From Massilia sp. R2A-15 (GTDB taxonomy: Bacteria > Pseudomonadota > Gammaproteobacteria > Burkholderiales > Burkholderiaceae_D), in NCBI RefSeq assembly GCF_030704305.1, contig NZ_CP131935.1:372001-436000 (forward strand): 64,000 nucleotides of DNA. Direction: 5' to 3'. Shown here piece by piece: positions 27,439 to 36,709 of this stretch. How positions within the stretch are numbered: position 1 is the stretch's first letter; each line of letters starts with the position of its first letter. The notes beneath the pieces are model-generated. The model was not told the DNA's origin and did not search any database. It saw nothing but the letters and a program-made list of their open reading frames with translations. The translations under genes and the position numbers were made by a program.

Positions 27439-30400
27439 ATGATCACTCACAAACGGATCCAGCTGACCAAGCTGGCGCTGGCATTGTCCATCGCGTTGGC
27501 CGCCGCGCCATCCTTTGCACAGAACACGACCTCTGCGATCGCAGGTCGTATTTCCGGCCCGGACGGAAAACCCGCCAGCGGCGCCACCGTCACCATCGTG
27601 CACACCGAATCGGGTTCGGTCAGCACCGTGACGACGGACGCCGAAGGCCGCTACATTGCGCGCGGCTTGCGTACCGGCGGTCCATACACGATCACCATCA
27701 GCCGTAACGGCGTGACGGAAAAGCGTGAAGGCGTGTTTACCCAGCTGGCCGAGACCGCATCGGTCGACGCCACCATCGGCGCGATCCAGTCCGTGACCGT
27801 GACCGGCTCGGCCGCACGTTCGGAAAAATTCTCGCGCAGCAACATGGGCGCCACCACCAACATCGGCGCCACCGAACTGGCCACCCAGGCTTCGATCCAG
27901 CGCAACCTGCAGGATTACGCCCGTGCTGACCCGCGCGTGTCGCAGACCGACAAGGAGCGCGGCGAACTGTCCGTGGCCGGCCAGAACTCGCGCTACAACT
28001 CGATGACCATCGACGGCGTGGCCGTGAACGACACCTTCGGCCTGGAAGCGAACGGCAGCCCGACGGCGCGCCAGCCGATCTCGATCGAAGCGATCCAGTC
28101 GGTGCAGGTGAACGTCGCCAACTACGACGTGACCCAGAAGGGCTACACTGGCGCCAACATCAACGCGGTCACCAAGTCGGGCACCAACGACTGGAAGGGC
28201 GGGATGTACTACGTGTTCCGCGACGACCGCCTGGTCGGCAAGCGCTACAACTACACCAACGACACCTACTTCGACGCGCCTGCGTTCGAAGAGACGACCA
28301 AGGGCGGCTGGGTCAGCGGCCCGCTGGTCCAGGACAAGCTGTTCCTGTTCGCGCTGCTCGAAGAGCACAAGAGCACCCGTACCGCGCCGGCCTTCGGCCC
28401 GCTGGGCAGCCCGATGACCAACGTCGGCATCACGCCGGCCGCGATTGCATCGGCACAAGCGATTGCCAAGAACACCTACAACGTCGACATCGGCGGCCTG
28501 AACGTGCCGGAAGGCTCGGCCCTGTCGGTGCGCGAGCAGATGATCAAGGTGGACTGGAACATCAGCGACAAGCATCGCGCCAACCTGCGCTACGCCACGA
28601 CCAACCAGGCCGAGCCGATCTTCCCGTTCATTTCCTCGACCGGCCTGACGCTCGATTCGACCTTCTACTCGCAAGGCAAGACCATCGAGACCACGGTCGC
28701 CCAGGTGTTTTCGGACTGGACGCCGAACTTCTCGACCGAGCTGAAGGCGTCGCGCCGCAAGTACGACGCCGTGCCGACCAACAACTCGCGCATGCCGCTG
28801 GTTGGCCTGCAGTTCACCGGCCCGCTGCCAGCCGGCAGCCCCGCCGGCGTGCCGACCGGCAGCCGCTTCCTGAACTTCGGTACCGAAAACAGCCGTCAGC
28901 GCAACATCCTCGGCACCGATACCCAGGATCTGTATGCCGGCGCCAACTGGTCGATCGACGACCACGAGATCAAGTTCGGTACCGACTATGCCCGCAACCG
29001 CATCTACAATGCGTTCCTGCAGAACATCTTCGGCAACTACACCTTCGGTTGCGTCAACAGCAGCGCCACCTACACCTACTCGTTCGGCGCCGTGAACTGC
29101 TCGACCAGCAGCCAGGCAACGATCGAGCAGGCCGTGCTGGAAAACTTCCGCATCGGCCGTCCATCGGCCTACACGGTCCAGGTAGCAGCACCGGGCGGTT
29201 CGCTGGATAACGCTGTCGCCAACTTCACGCTGAAAAACACCGGCCTGTTCGCGCAGGATACCTGGAACGTCTCGCCGGCCCTGACCCTGACCTACGGCGT
29301 GCGCATCGACTCGGCCAAGGTGGACAACCGTCCGCTGGCCAACGCCGCTGCCGCAGCGCCTATGGTTCCGGGCAAGGTTGTCGGCGGCGTCTTCACGCGC
29401 CAGTCCGGTGGCTTCGGCTACGACAACACCCGCACCATCGATGGCCAGAAGCTGATCCAGCCGCGCTTCGGCTTCAACTACAAGCTGATGCCTGACCGCA
29501 ATATGCAACTGCGCGGCGGCGCCGGCCTGTTCCAGGGCGCGGCAGCAACGGTGTGGATGTCCAACCCGTTCTCCAACCCTGGTATCGCCACCCGCGTGAT
29601 CACCTGCAGCACCTCGACCACGCCGCAGTGCCCATCGACCGGCGGCACGTTCAGCGCCAACCCGGACACCCAGCCGACCAGCATCGCCGGCTCGACCCCG
29701 GCGGCGAACGTCGACTTCCTCGACCCGAGCCTGCGCCAGCCTTCGATCTGGAAATCGAACCTGGCGTTCGAGACCGAACTGCCATGGTATGGCGTCGTGT
29801 TCGGTGCTGAGATGCTGTACACCAAGAACAAGGATTCGATCTACTACGAATCGCTGAACCTGGGTGCACCAACCGCCACCGGTACCGACGGCCGCAACCT
29901 GTACTACAACGCAAACGGCCTGGACAGCACCAAGTTCACCGCAGCGAACGGTTCCGTGACCGTCAGCGGCGTGTCGTCGAAAGCGCTGAGCAACCTGAGC
30001 TACGGCAACGTCATGCTGGCCAAGAAGACCGACCTGGGCGACGCCAAAGTGCTGACCCTGTCGTTCTCGCGTCCGCTGACCCGCGGGCTGGGTTGGTCGG
30101 TCGCCTACTCGCGCACCGATGCAACCGAAGTGTCGCCGCTGACCTCGTCGGTCTCGACCTCGAACTTCAACGGCCGCTCGGTATTCAACCCGAACGAAAA
30201 CGTTGCCTCGAACTCGAGCTACCTGGTCAAGGACCGCGTCAACATGCTGGTGAACTGGCAGAAGAAATTCTTCGGCACGTACAACACCCGCTTCGGCCTG
30301 TTCTACGAAGGCCGTTCGGGCAAGCCATTTAGCTGGACGGTCAACAATGACCTGAACGGTGACGGCCTGGCCGGTAACGACCTGATGTACATTCCGAAGG

Positions 30401-30855
30401 CCCCAGGTTCGGGCGACGTGCTGTTCTACGGCGACACGGCCGCCAACCACCCTGCCGAAGACAAGTTCTGGGGCATCGTCAACGGCGACAAGGACCTGCG
30501 CAATGCGGCAGGCAGCGTCGTGAAACGTAACGGCAGCTTCGCGCCTTGGACCAACAGCTTCGACATGCGCATCAGCCAGGAGATTCCAGGCCTGTTTGCC
30601 CGTAACAAGGCCAGCCTGGCAATCGACTTCCTGAACTTCGGCAACCTGCTGAACAAGCGTTGGGGTCACATCAACGAAGTGACGTTCCAGTCCGCCGGCG
30701 GCCAGGCACGCAGCTTCGTCGACTATGTTGGTATCGACAAGGCAAGCGGCAAGTATGTGTACGCCGTGCGTCCGCAAGTCGAGAGCCTCGACATTCGCCA
30801 GGCCAAGGGCGAATCGCAGTGGGCAATCCAGGCAACGGTCAAGTACGAGTTCTGA
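27439..30855 (+). CDS. TonB-dependent receptor, Oar-like with carboxypeptidase-regulatory domain
   Basis: The 1138-residue outer-membrane protein has a signal peptide (LALALSIALAAAPSFAQ). A carboxypeptidase-regulatory-like domain follows at about 30-105 (AIAGRISGPDGKPASGATVT), then a plug domain at about 115-235 (NSRYNSMTIDGVAVND) and a long beta-barrel ending in an aromatic residue (VKYEF). Receptors of this type import large or scarce substrates using TonB energy. Neighbouring exported nucleotidase, nuclease and deaminase genes, and a promoter element shared with nucleoside transport and catabolism genes, suggest nucleosides or oligonucleotides as substrate; this is inference. A strong terminator follows at 30883-30909. 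Confidence 0.9.
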   Translation: MITHKRIQLTKLALALSIALAAAPSFAQNTTSAIAGRISGPDGKPASGATVTIVHTESGSVSTVTTDAEGRYIARGLRTGGPYTITISRNGVTEKREGVFTQLAETASVDATIGAIQSVTVTGSAARSEKFSRSNMGATTNIGATELATQASIQRNLQDYARADPRVSQTDKERGELSVAGQNSRYNSMTIDGVAVNDTFGLEANGSPTARQPISIEAIQSVQVNVANYDVTQKGYTGANINAVTKSGTNDWKGGMYYVFRDDRLVGKRYNYTNDTYFDAPAFEETTKGGWVSGPLVQDKLFLFALLEEHKSTRTAPAFGPLGSPMTNVGITPAAIASAQAIAKNTYNVDIGGLNVPEGSALSVREQMIKVDWNISDKHRANLRYATTNQAEPIFPFISSTGLTLDSTFYSQGKTIETTVAQVFSDWTPNFSTELKASRRKYDAVPTNNSRMPLVGLQFTGPLPAGSPAGVPTGSRFLNFGTENSRQRNILGTDTQDLYAGANWSIDDHEIKFGTDYARNRIYNAFLQNIFGNYTFGCVNSSATYTYSFGAVNCSTSSQATIEQAVLENFRIGRPSAYTVQVAAPGGSLDNAVANFTLKNTGLFAQDTWNVSPALTLTYGVRIDSAKVDNRPLANAAAAAPMVPGKVVGGVFTRQSGGFGYDNTRTIDGQKLIQPRFGFNYKLMPDRNMQLRGGAGLFQGAAATVWMSNPFSNPGIATRVITCSTSTTPQCPSTGGTFSANPDTQPTSIAGSTPAANVDFLDPSLRQPSIWKSNLAFETELPWYGVVFGAEMLYTKNKDSIYYESLNLGAPTATGTDGRNLYYNANGLDSTKFTAANGSVTVSGVSSKALSNLSYGNVMLAKKTDLGDAKVLTLSFSRPLTRGLGWSVAYSRTDATEVSPLTSSVSTSNFNGRSVFNPNENVASNSSYLVKDRVNMLVNWQKKFFGTYNTRFGLFYEGRSGKPFSWTVNNDLNGDGLAGNDLMYIPKAPGSGDVLFYGDTAANHPAEDKFWGIVNGDKDLRNAAGSVVKRNGSFAPWTNSFDMRISQEIPGLFARNKASLAIDFLNFGNLLNKRWGHINEVTFQSAGGQARSFVDYVGIDKASGKYVYAVRPQVESLDIRQAKGESQWAIQATVKYEF

Positions 30856-30882
30856 TAGAACCGTCTGAGCGTTGTTGAAAAA

Positions 30883-30909
30883 GGCTGGTGGCGACACCAG
30901 CCTTTTTTT
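30883..30909 (+). terminator. Rho-independent terminator after the TonB receptor gene
   Basis: GGCTGGTG, loop GCGA and CACCAGCC are followed by seven T, 28 bp after the receptor stop. The A-run before the stem makes it usable from the other strand too. Confidence 0.92.
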
Positions 30910-31009
30910 ATGGAACGCGCAATGACGCCACCCGGCCGATACATTCGAATACATTCCATGCGGGGCAATCCTCCCACCGCCCCTGGCTCTTAGGTTATCC
31001 TTCAGTCCT

Positions 31010-32719
31010 ATGAAATCATTCCCCAATACCCTCACGCTGGCGGCGCTGGCCGCCGCGCTTCTTTCCGGTTGTGCCTCCACCGATGCGAACCGGCCCGCAG
31101 CGGCCCCAATCGACATCAACCTGGTCGCCCTGAACGACTTCCACGGTCATCTCGATGCGAGCAAATTCGTCTACACGAGCGCGCGCGACGGCAAGGAAGT
31201 CACCACCACGGCCGGCGGCATCGACAACCTCGCCGCGGCGCTGCAGGCGTTCCGCAAGGAAGACAAGGACCTGCTGCTGGTCGGCGCCGGCGACCTGGTT
31301 GGCGCCAGCCCCGCCATGTCGTCGATGTGGGCCGACGAGCCGAGCGTCGATGCGCTTGGCATGCTCGGGCTGCGCGTGTCCTCGGTGGGCAACCACGAAT
31401 TCGACCAGGGCCGCGTCGAACTGGTGCGCAAGCAGACCGGCGGCTGCGCCACGGCCGCCCAGCCGGCCAAGGCCTGCAAGTTCGCGCCCGATTTCCGCGG
31501 CGCCCAGTACACCTATCTCGCATCGAACGTGATCGACGCCGCGACCGGGCGCTCGCTGTTCCCGGCCTACTCGATCCAGACGGTGAAGGGCGTGAAGATC
31601 GCCTTCATCGGCGCCGTGCTGAAAGACACCGCCTCGGTGGTGGTGGCGTCGAGCATCGCCGGCCTGTCTTTCATCGACGAAGCGACCGCGATCAACCAGG
31701 CCGCCGCGGAAGCGCGCGTGCAGGGCGCCACCGCGTTCGTCGTGCTGATCCACGAAGGCGGCAGCACGCCCGAGCCGTTCGACCAGCCTGATTGCAGCCA
31801 GCTCAAAGGCCCCATCGTCGGCATCTCGCGCAAGCTCGATCCGGCGATTCGCCTGATCGTCAGTGGCCACACCCACAAGGGCTTCCAGTGCAAGGTGGAC
31901 GGCCGCACGATCACCCAGGCGCAGATGGGCGGGCACGTCCTCTCGCGCATCAAGCTGGCGGTCGATCCGGCCACCGGCGCCGTGCGCGACGTCAGCGTGC
32001 GCAACGTGCCGGTACTGGCAGGCCAGTATCCCGCCGACCCGGCCGCGACGGCCTTCCTGGCCTCGGTCAAGGCGCGCAGCACGGCGGCGTTGGCGCGTCC
32101 CGTAGCGCGCGTGGCGTCGAAAAGCGTCGGGCGCAAGGCCAATGCCGCCGGCGAAACGCCGCTGGGCGACCTGATCGCCGACGCCGTCGTCGAAGCCACC
32201 CGCGCGCAGGGCGTGCAGATCGGCTTCATGAACGTCGGCGGCATGCGCGCCGACTTTGACGCCGGCGACAACCTGGTGGCGACCTTCGGCCAGGCCCAGG
32301 TTGTGCTGCCGTTTTCGAACACGCTGGTGGTGATGGACATGACGGGCGCGCAGATCCGCGGCCTGCTCGAGCAGCAGTTCCAGCGGCCCGACGACCACGA
32401 GGGCCATGCGATCCTGCAGGTCTCGAGCGGACTGCGTTACCAGTGGGACGACTCGCGGCCGAAGGGCGGCAAGGTGGTCCCGGGCAGCATCCGCATCGAC
32501 GGCGCGCCGCTGGACGAAGCGAAGACCTACCGGGTGGTGGCCAACAACTTCCTGGCCGAAGGCGGCGACGGCTTCCCGATGTTCGCCAGCGCCACCAACA
32601 AGAAAGACACCAGCATCGTCGACCTCGACGCCTTCATCGGCCTGCTGGTCAAAAAAGAAACCGAAGGCGCCGGCGCATCGTTTGCCGCGCCGGCCCCGCG
32701 TATCGAACGCATCAAATAA
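31010..32719 (+). CDS. Lipoprotein 5'-nucleotidase / metallophosphatase (UshA-like)
   Basis: The 569-residue protein has a lipoprotein signal with the lipobox LLSGC (Cys21), so it is anchored in the cell envelope. The metallophosphatase domain has NDFHGHLD, GAGDLVGASP, GNHEFDQGRVE and SGHTHKGFQC with the metal-binding Asp, Asn and His residues. A C-terminal 5'-nucleotidase domain (about 360-540) has GETPLGDLIADAVVEATRA and VVANNFLAEGGDGFPMF. It should release nucleosides and phosphate from extracellular nucleotides. The S1/P1 nuclease gene follows 13 bp downstream, making an operon. Confidence 0.93.
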   Translation: MKSFPNTLTLAALAAALLSGCASTDANRPAAAPIDINLVALNDFHGHLDASKFVYTSARDGKEVTTTAGGIDNLAAALQAFRKEDKDLLLVGAGDLVGASPAMSSMWADEPSVDALGMLGLRVSSVGNHEFDQGRVELVRKQTGGCATAAQPAKACKFAPDFRGAQYTYLASNVIDAATGRSLFPAYSIQTVKGVKIAFIGAVLKDTASVVVASSIAGLSFIDEATAINQAAAEARVQGATAFVVLIHEGGSTPEPFDQPDCSQLKGPIVGISRKLDPAIRLIVSGHTHKGFQCKVDGRTITQAQMGGHVLSRIKLAVDPATGAVRDVSVRNVPVLAGQYPADPAATAFLASVKARSTAALARPVARVASKSVGRKANAAGETPLGDLIADAVVEATRAQGVQIGFMNVGGMRADFDAGDNLVATFGQAQVVLPFSNTLVVMDMTGAQIRGLLEQQFQRPDDHEGHAILQVSSGLRYQWDDSRPKGGKVVPGSIRIDGAPLDEAKTYRVVANNFLAEGGDGFPMFASATNKKDTSIVDLDAFIGLLVKKETEGAGASFAAPAPRIERIK

Positions 32720-32732
32720 GGAAAACCGAAGC

Positions 32733-33785
32733 ATGAAAAAACTAGCTTGTGTACTCGCGCTGGCAGGCGCCTTCGTCTCCACCGAGGCTCTCGCCTGGGG
32801 CAACGACGGCCACCGCGCGGTCGGCGCCATCGCCGACAAACTGATCAAGGGCAGCAACGCCGGGAAGCAGGTCGCCGCGCTGCTGCAGCCGGGCGAGAGC
32901 CTGGAATCGGTCGCCAACTGGGCCGACTGCGTCAAGGGCAATTACTGCGGTCCGCAGACACCCGAGATGGTCGCGTATGTGAACGCCAATCCGAAGGCCA
33001 GCGAGTACCACTACACCGACGTGCCGTTCCAGAAGGACCACTACCATGACGGCGACGTCGGCACCGGGCCGGACGACATCGTGCAGACGCTGAAGGAGGC
33101 GATCGCCGTCCTGCAGGGCAAGACCGATCCGGCGCTGAATCCGCACGGCTTCTCGAAGCGCGAGGCGCTGCTGCTGATCACCCACATGACCGGCGACATC
33201 CACCAGCCGCTGCACGTGGGCGCGGCCTACGTGGGCGCGGACGGTAAGTTCGTGGTGCCGAACAAGCACACCGACATCGACACCGTGGCGATCTTCGATT
33301 CGCGCGGCGGCAACAACTTCCTGATGGACGACGAGAAGGTCGCGGCCATGGGCAAGCAGATCGAAGGCGAGAACCCGAAGCCGCGCGAAGGAGTGCCGCG
33401 CGCGCTGACCAAGCCCTTCCACTCGTACTGGGATTCGACCTCGGTCGATTACGCGATGCGCCGTATCGGCACCCGCACGCCCGAGAAATTCGCGCAGGCG
33501 GTCATCGACAGCAACCCGGGCGTGGTCAAGAACAGCGGCGATCCGGTGACCTGGCCGTACCAATGGGCCGACGACGCGCTGGTGGTGTCGAAGCTTGCCT
33601 ACGCCGACGTGACCCTCGGCCCGGGCAACCGCCAGGTCGGCAAGAAGGGCGACGTGTACTACAACTGGAACATCGAAGTGCCGTCCAACTACCCGGTGCC
33701 GAGTTCGGCGATCGCCAAGACCCAGCTGATCAAGGGCGGCTACCACCTGGCCGCTTTGCTGCAGGCCATCTGGCCGAATCAATGA
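32733..33785 (+). CDS. Secreted S1/P1-type nuclease
   Basis: The 350-residue protein has a signal peptide ending EALA, so the mature chain starts WGNDGHRAVG. In S1/P1 nucleases the mature N-terminal Trp is itself a zinc ligand, which supports both the start codon (ATG 32733) and activity. Other ligands are in SVANWADCVKG, YHYTDVPF, LLITHMTGDIHQPLHVG and the DSRGGNN stretch, with HSYWDSTSVDYAM downstream. Such enzymes cut single-stranded DNA and RNA and remove 3'-phosphates. It is encoded between the 5'-nucleotidase and the MipA/OmpV gene with tight spacing; together they could turn extracellular nucleic acid into nucleosides. Confidence 0.93.
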   Translation: MKKLACVLALAGAFVSTEALAWGNDGHRAVGAIADKLIKGSNAGKQVAALLQPGESLESVANWADCVKGNYCGPQTPEMVAYVNANPKASEYHYTDVPFQKDHYHDGDVGTGPDDIVQTLKEAIAVLQGKTDPALNPHGFSKREALLLITHMTGDIHQPLHVGAAYVGADGKFVVPNKHTDIDTVAIFDSRGGNNFLMDDEKVAAMGKQIEGENPKPREGVPRALTKPFHSYWDSTSVDYAMRRIGTRTPEKFAQAVIDSNPGVVKNSGDPVTWPYQWADDALVVSKLAYADVTLGPGNRQVGKKGDVYYNWNIEVPSNYPVPSSAIAKTQLIKGGYHLAALLQAIWPNQ

Positions 33786-34594
33786 AACGCACGCTGACCG
33801 GTGCGTTGGCGCTTTTTGCCAGCGTTTCAGCGACGGCGCAGACGTTGCCGTTATGGGAAGCCGGCGTGGTGGTGGGCGCCGTCACCTCGCCCGCCTATCC
33901 GGGGGCGGCGGAAAAGACCAGCCGCGCGCTGGCGCTGCCGTTCTTCGTCTACAGGGGAGAGGTGATCCGCACCGACCAGGGCGGCATCGGCGCGCGTGTG
34001 GTGCATACCGACCGGGTCGATTTCGATGTCGGCTTCGCAGGGTCGCTGCCATCGCACGATGTAGCCGCCCGCGAAGGGATGCCGGACCTCGGCCTTCTGC
34101 TCGAATTTGGGCCCCGCCTGAAATACCTGATCGCCAACCCCACGCCGAGCAGCCGGCTGCGCATCGAACTTCCGCTGCGTGCGGTGTTCGAAGTGCATGC
34201 GGGCGTGCGCCGCCAGGGAACCACGTTCGAGCCGCGCCTGGTTTGGGATACGCGCGAGAACGGCAGCCCGTTCGGCTATGACCTGAGCGTAGGCGCGGTG
34301 TTTGGGGACCGTGGGATCAATCGCTACCTGTATGACGTGGCGCCGCAATACGCCACTGCCACGCGGCCTTCCTACAGCGCGTCCGCCGGGTTGATGCTGG
34401 TACGTGCGGGCGCGTCGGCAAGTTACCGATTCCGCCCGGACGTGCGCGTCTATGTTTATGCGCGCGAGGAAAGCTATGCCGGTACTGCGAATCTCGACAG
34501 CCCGCTGGTGAAGGGCCGCAACGGCGCGTCGTTCGGTGTCGGTGTGCGCTGGACGCTGGGCCGCTCGGCACGGAATGCAGTCAGCGCGCAATAA
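33782..34594 (+). CDS. MipA/OmpV family outer-membrane protein
   Basis: The 270-residue protein starts at the ATG that overlaps the nuclease stop (ATGA). It has a signal peptide (MKRTLTGALALFASVSATAQ) and a beta-rich body typical of MipA/OmpV: GVVVGAVTSPAYPGAAEKT, RVDFDVGFAGSLP and LGLLLEFGPRLKYLI. The C-terminal part ends in alternating barrel strands (GASFGVGVRWTLG). The role of the family ranges from a murein scaffold to outer-membrane pores. Being the last gene of the nucleotidase-nuclease operon, it may be the exit or entry pore of that system, which is inference. A bidirectional terminator follows. Confidence 0.85.
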   Translation: MKRTLTGALALFASVSATAQTLPLWEAGVVVGAVTSPAYPGAAEKTSRALALPFFVYRGEVIRTDQGGIGARVVHTDRVDFDVGFAGSLPSHDVAAREGMPDLGLLLEFGPRLKYLIANPTPSSRLRIELPLRAVFEVHAGVRRQGTTFEPRLVWDTRENGSPFGYDLSVGAVFGDRGINRYLYDVAPQYATATRPSYSASAGLMLVRAGASASYRFRPDVRVYVYAREESYAGTANLDSPLVKGRNGASFGVGVRWTLGRSARNAVSAQ

Positions 34595-34603
34595 GCGATG
34601 ACG

Positions 34604-34634
34604 AAAAAAATGGCGCCGTCGGCGCCATTTTTTT
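34604..34634. terminator. Bidirectional Rho-independent terminator
   Basis: A run of A, then ATGGCGCC, GTC, GGCGCCAT and a run of T form a symmetric hairpin between the convergent MipA/OmpV gene and the ABC permease gene. It can end both transcripts. Confidence 0.92.
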
Positions 34635-34651
34635 GTCCCTGCCAGCGTCGG

Positions 34652-35620
34652 CTAGCGCGACTTGACGAACGGTTTGCCGATCGCTTTCGGCGCCACCGAC
34701 TTGGCCATCAGGCCAGCCAGCACAATCACCGTGACGACGTACGGAATCATCTGGATCAGCGAGCCCGGGATGCGGCCCACGCCCGGCAGGTCCACGCCTT
34801 CCATCTGGATCTGCACCGCGCTGAAGAAGCCGAACATGACGCAGCCGAGCGCCGTGAACATCGGACGCCAGTTGCCGAACACGAGGGCGGTCAGGGCCAG
34901 GTAACCCGCGCCGGCCGACATGTCGCGCAGGAAGAAGCCGCTCTGCACGATCGCCAGGTAGGCGCCCGAGAACGAGCACAGCACGCCGGCGATCATCATC
35001 GCCGCATAGCGCGTCGCCTCGACGTTCACGCCGGCCGCATCGGCCGCGTGCGGATTTTCGCCGCAGGCGCGCAGGCGCAGGCCGAAGCTGCTGTGGTAGA
35101 CCACCCAGTGCACCAGCGGCACCAGCGCGAACGCCAGGTACACCAGCACCGAATGGCCGCCGATCACATGGCCGTAAAGCCAGCCGATGAAGGGCACTTG
35201 CTCCAGCGCGGCGGTACCCGGGAGGACCACGTCGTACAGGCGCGCCTGGCCGAGGTCCGGCGTGCGGCCGCCCTGCTGATAGAAGAACTGCGCCAGTACG
35301 AAGGTCAGCCCGCTCATCGCGATGTTGATCGCGATGCCGGCCACCAGCTGGTTGCCCTTTTGCGTGATGCTGACGAACGCCTGCACCATTGCCAGCGCGG
35401 CCGACACGGCCACGCCGGCCGCCACGCCGTACCACGGATTCTGCGTGGTGTAGGCGACGGCGGCCGAGGCGAACGCGCTGGCCAGGATCTTGCCTTCCAG
35501 GGCGAGGTCGATCACGCCGCTGCGCTCGGCGAACAGGCCCGCCATCGCGGCGAACATCAATACCGGGGCATTGCGGATGGTCGATACCACGATGCTGGCT
35601 AAATGGAGATCTTCCAACAT
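34652..35620 (-). CDS. ABC transporter permease, nucleoside importer (BMP-type system)
   Basis: The 322-residue integral membrane protein belongs to the BPD-transp-2/RbsC-like permease group used with BMP-type binding proteins. It has eight or more hydrophobic segments and the group signature FGLRLRACGENPHAADAAGVN, where the EAA-like loop contacts the ATPase. It is the last gene of the minus-strand operon bmp-ATPase-permease-permease, 3 bp after the first permease. The same four-gene layout is known for purine-nucleoside importers such as PnrA/YufNOPQ systems. Confidence 0.92.
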   Translation of the reverse strand: MLEDLHLASIVVSTIRNAPVLMFAAMAGLFAERSGVIDLALEGKILASAFASAAVAYTTQNPWYGVAAGVAVSAALAMVQAFVSITQKGNQLVAGIAINIAMSGLTFVLAQFFYQQGGRTPDLGQARLYDVVLPGTAALEQVPFIGWLYGHVIGGHSVLVYLAFALVPLVHWVVYHSSFGLRLRACGENPHAADAAGVNVEATRYAAMMIAGVLCSFSGAYLAIVQSGFFLRDMSAGAGYLALTALVFGNWRPMFTALGCVMFGFFSAVQIQMEGVDLPGVGRIPGSLIQMIPYVVTVIVLAGLMAKSVAPKAIGKPFVKSR

Positions 35621-35623
35621 GGC

Positions 35624-36709
35624 TTACCCTTTCTTCCCAACGTTGATCAGTTTCAGGATTGCCGGCGCATAGAAGTTCTCCATCGCGCCGCAGAACAGGA
35701 TGATCAGGCCCTGGATGAAAATGAAGGTCTCCTGCGGGATGTTCGGCTTTTCCAGCGACAGGTCGAAGCCGCCCTGGATCAGGGCGCCGAACAGGACCGA
35801 CGACAGGAAGATGCCGACCGGATGCTGGCGCCCCATCAGCGCGATCGCGATGCCGACAAAGCCGGCGCCGGCGGGGAAGTTCAGCGACAGGTAGTGGGTC
35901 GAGCCCATGACCGAGTTGACAGCCGCCAGGCCCGCCAGCGCGCCCGACACCAGCATCGCGACGATGATCATGCGGCTGATTTTCACGCCGGCGTAGTGCG
36001 CCGCGTGCTGATTGAGGCCGGTGGCGCGCAGCTGGTAGCCCCACGACGAACGCCACACCATGACGCCGTACACCACCAGCGCGAAGATCGCGAACAGGAA
36101 GCTGATGTTCAGCGGCGTGTCGCCCAGGATCGGGAAGAGCTGGTTCAAGCGCGGCATTTCGGCGGCGGCCGAGAACACGCGGCTGGCCGGATTCTGCTGG
36201 CCTTCCGGGATCAGGTACTTGACGATGATGAAGTTCATCAGACTCGCGCAGATGAAGTTGAACATGATCGTCGTGACCACCACGTGGCTTCCGCGTTTGG
36301 CCTGCAGGTAGCCCGGGATGAAGGCCCAGGCGGCGCCGAACAGCGCGGCGCCCACCATGCCGGCCGGGATCAGCAGCCAGCCAGGCAGGATGCGGTCGAG
36401 GGCCAGCATCGCCAGCGTCAATCCCAAGCCGCCGAAGTACATCTGGCCTTCGCTGCCGATGTTAAAGAGGCCGGCCTTCATCGCGATCGACACGGCAAGG
36501 CCGGTGAAGATGAAGGTCGAGGCGTAGAACAGCGTGTAGCTCAGGCCTTCCGGATTGATGATGGCGCTGTTGATCAGGATGCCCATCGATTCGGTGGGGC
36601 TCTCGCCGAGCAGGTGGATCACCAGCGCGGCCACCAGCAGCGCCGACAGCAGGTTCAGGAGGGGCAGGGCGACCGCGGTGGCCCAGCGTGGAAGTTCAGT
36701 CGTTTTCAT
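35624..36709 (-). CDS. ABC transporter permease, nucleoside importer (BMP-type system)
   Basis: The 361-residue membrane protein is the larger of two paired permeases. The loop GYQLRATGLNQHAAHYAGVK is the counterpart of the coupling loop in the partner permease. About ten hydrophobic segments are seen. The start overlaps the end of the ATPase gene by 4 bp and the partner permease follows after 3 bp, so the two permeases are made together and probably form a heterodimeric channel. Confidence 0.92.
   Translation of the reverse strand: MKTTELPRWATAVALPLLNLLSALLVAALVIHLLGESPTESMGILINSAIINPEGLSYTLFYASTFIFTGLAVSIAMKAGLFNIGSEGQMYFGGLGLTLAMLALDRILPGWLLIPAGMVGAALFGAAWAFIPGYLQAKRGSHVVVTTIMFNFICASLMNFIIVKYLIPEGQQNPASRVFSAAAEMPRLNQLFPILGDTPLNISFLFAIFALVVYGVMVWRSSWGYQLRATGLNQHAAHYAGVKISRMIIVAMLVSGALAGLAAVNSVMGSTHYLSLNFPAGAGFVGIAIALMGRQHPVGIFLSSVLFGALIQGGFDLSLEKPNIPQETFIFIQGLIILFCGAMENFYAPAILKLINVGKKG

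Noticed and set aside
27124..31119. A 1331-codon open frame on the minus strand across the TonB receptor gene
   Set aside because: It is the mirror of a GC-rich coding region. The sense frame has a signal peptide, plug and barrel motifs, and the antisense product is an Arg/His/Gln/Val-rich sequence without any domain.
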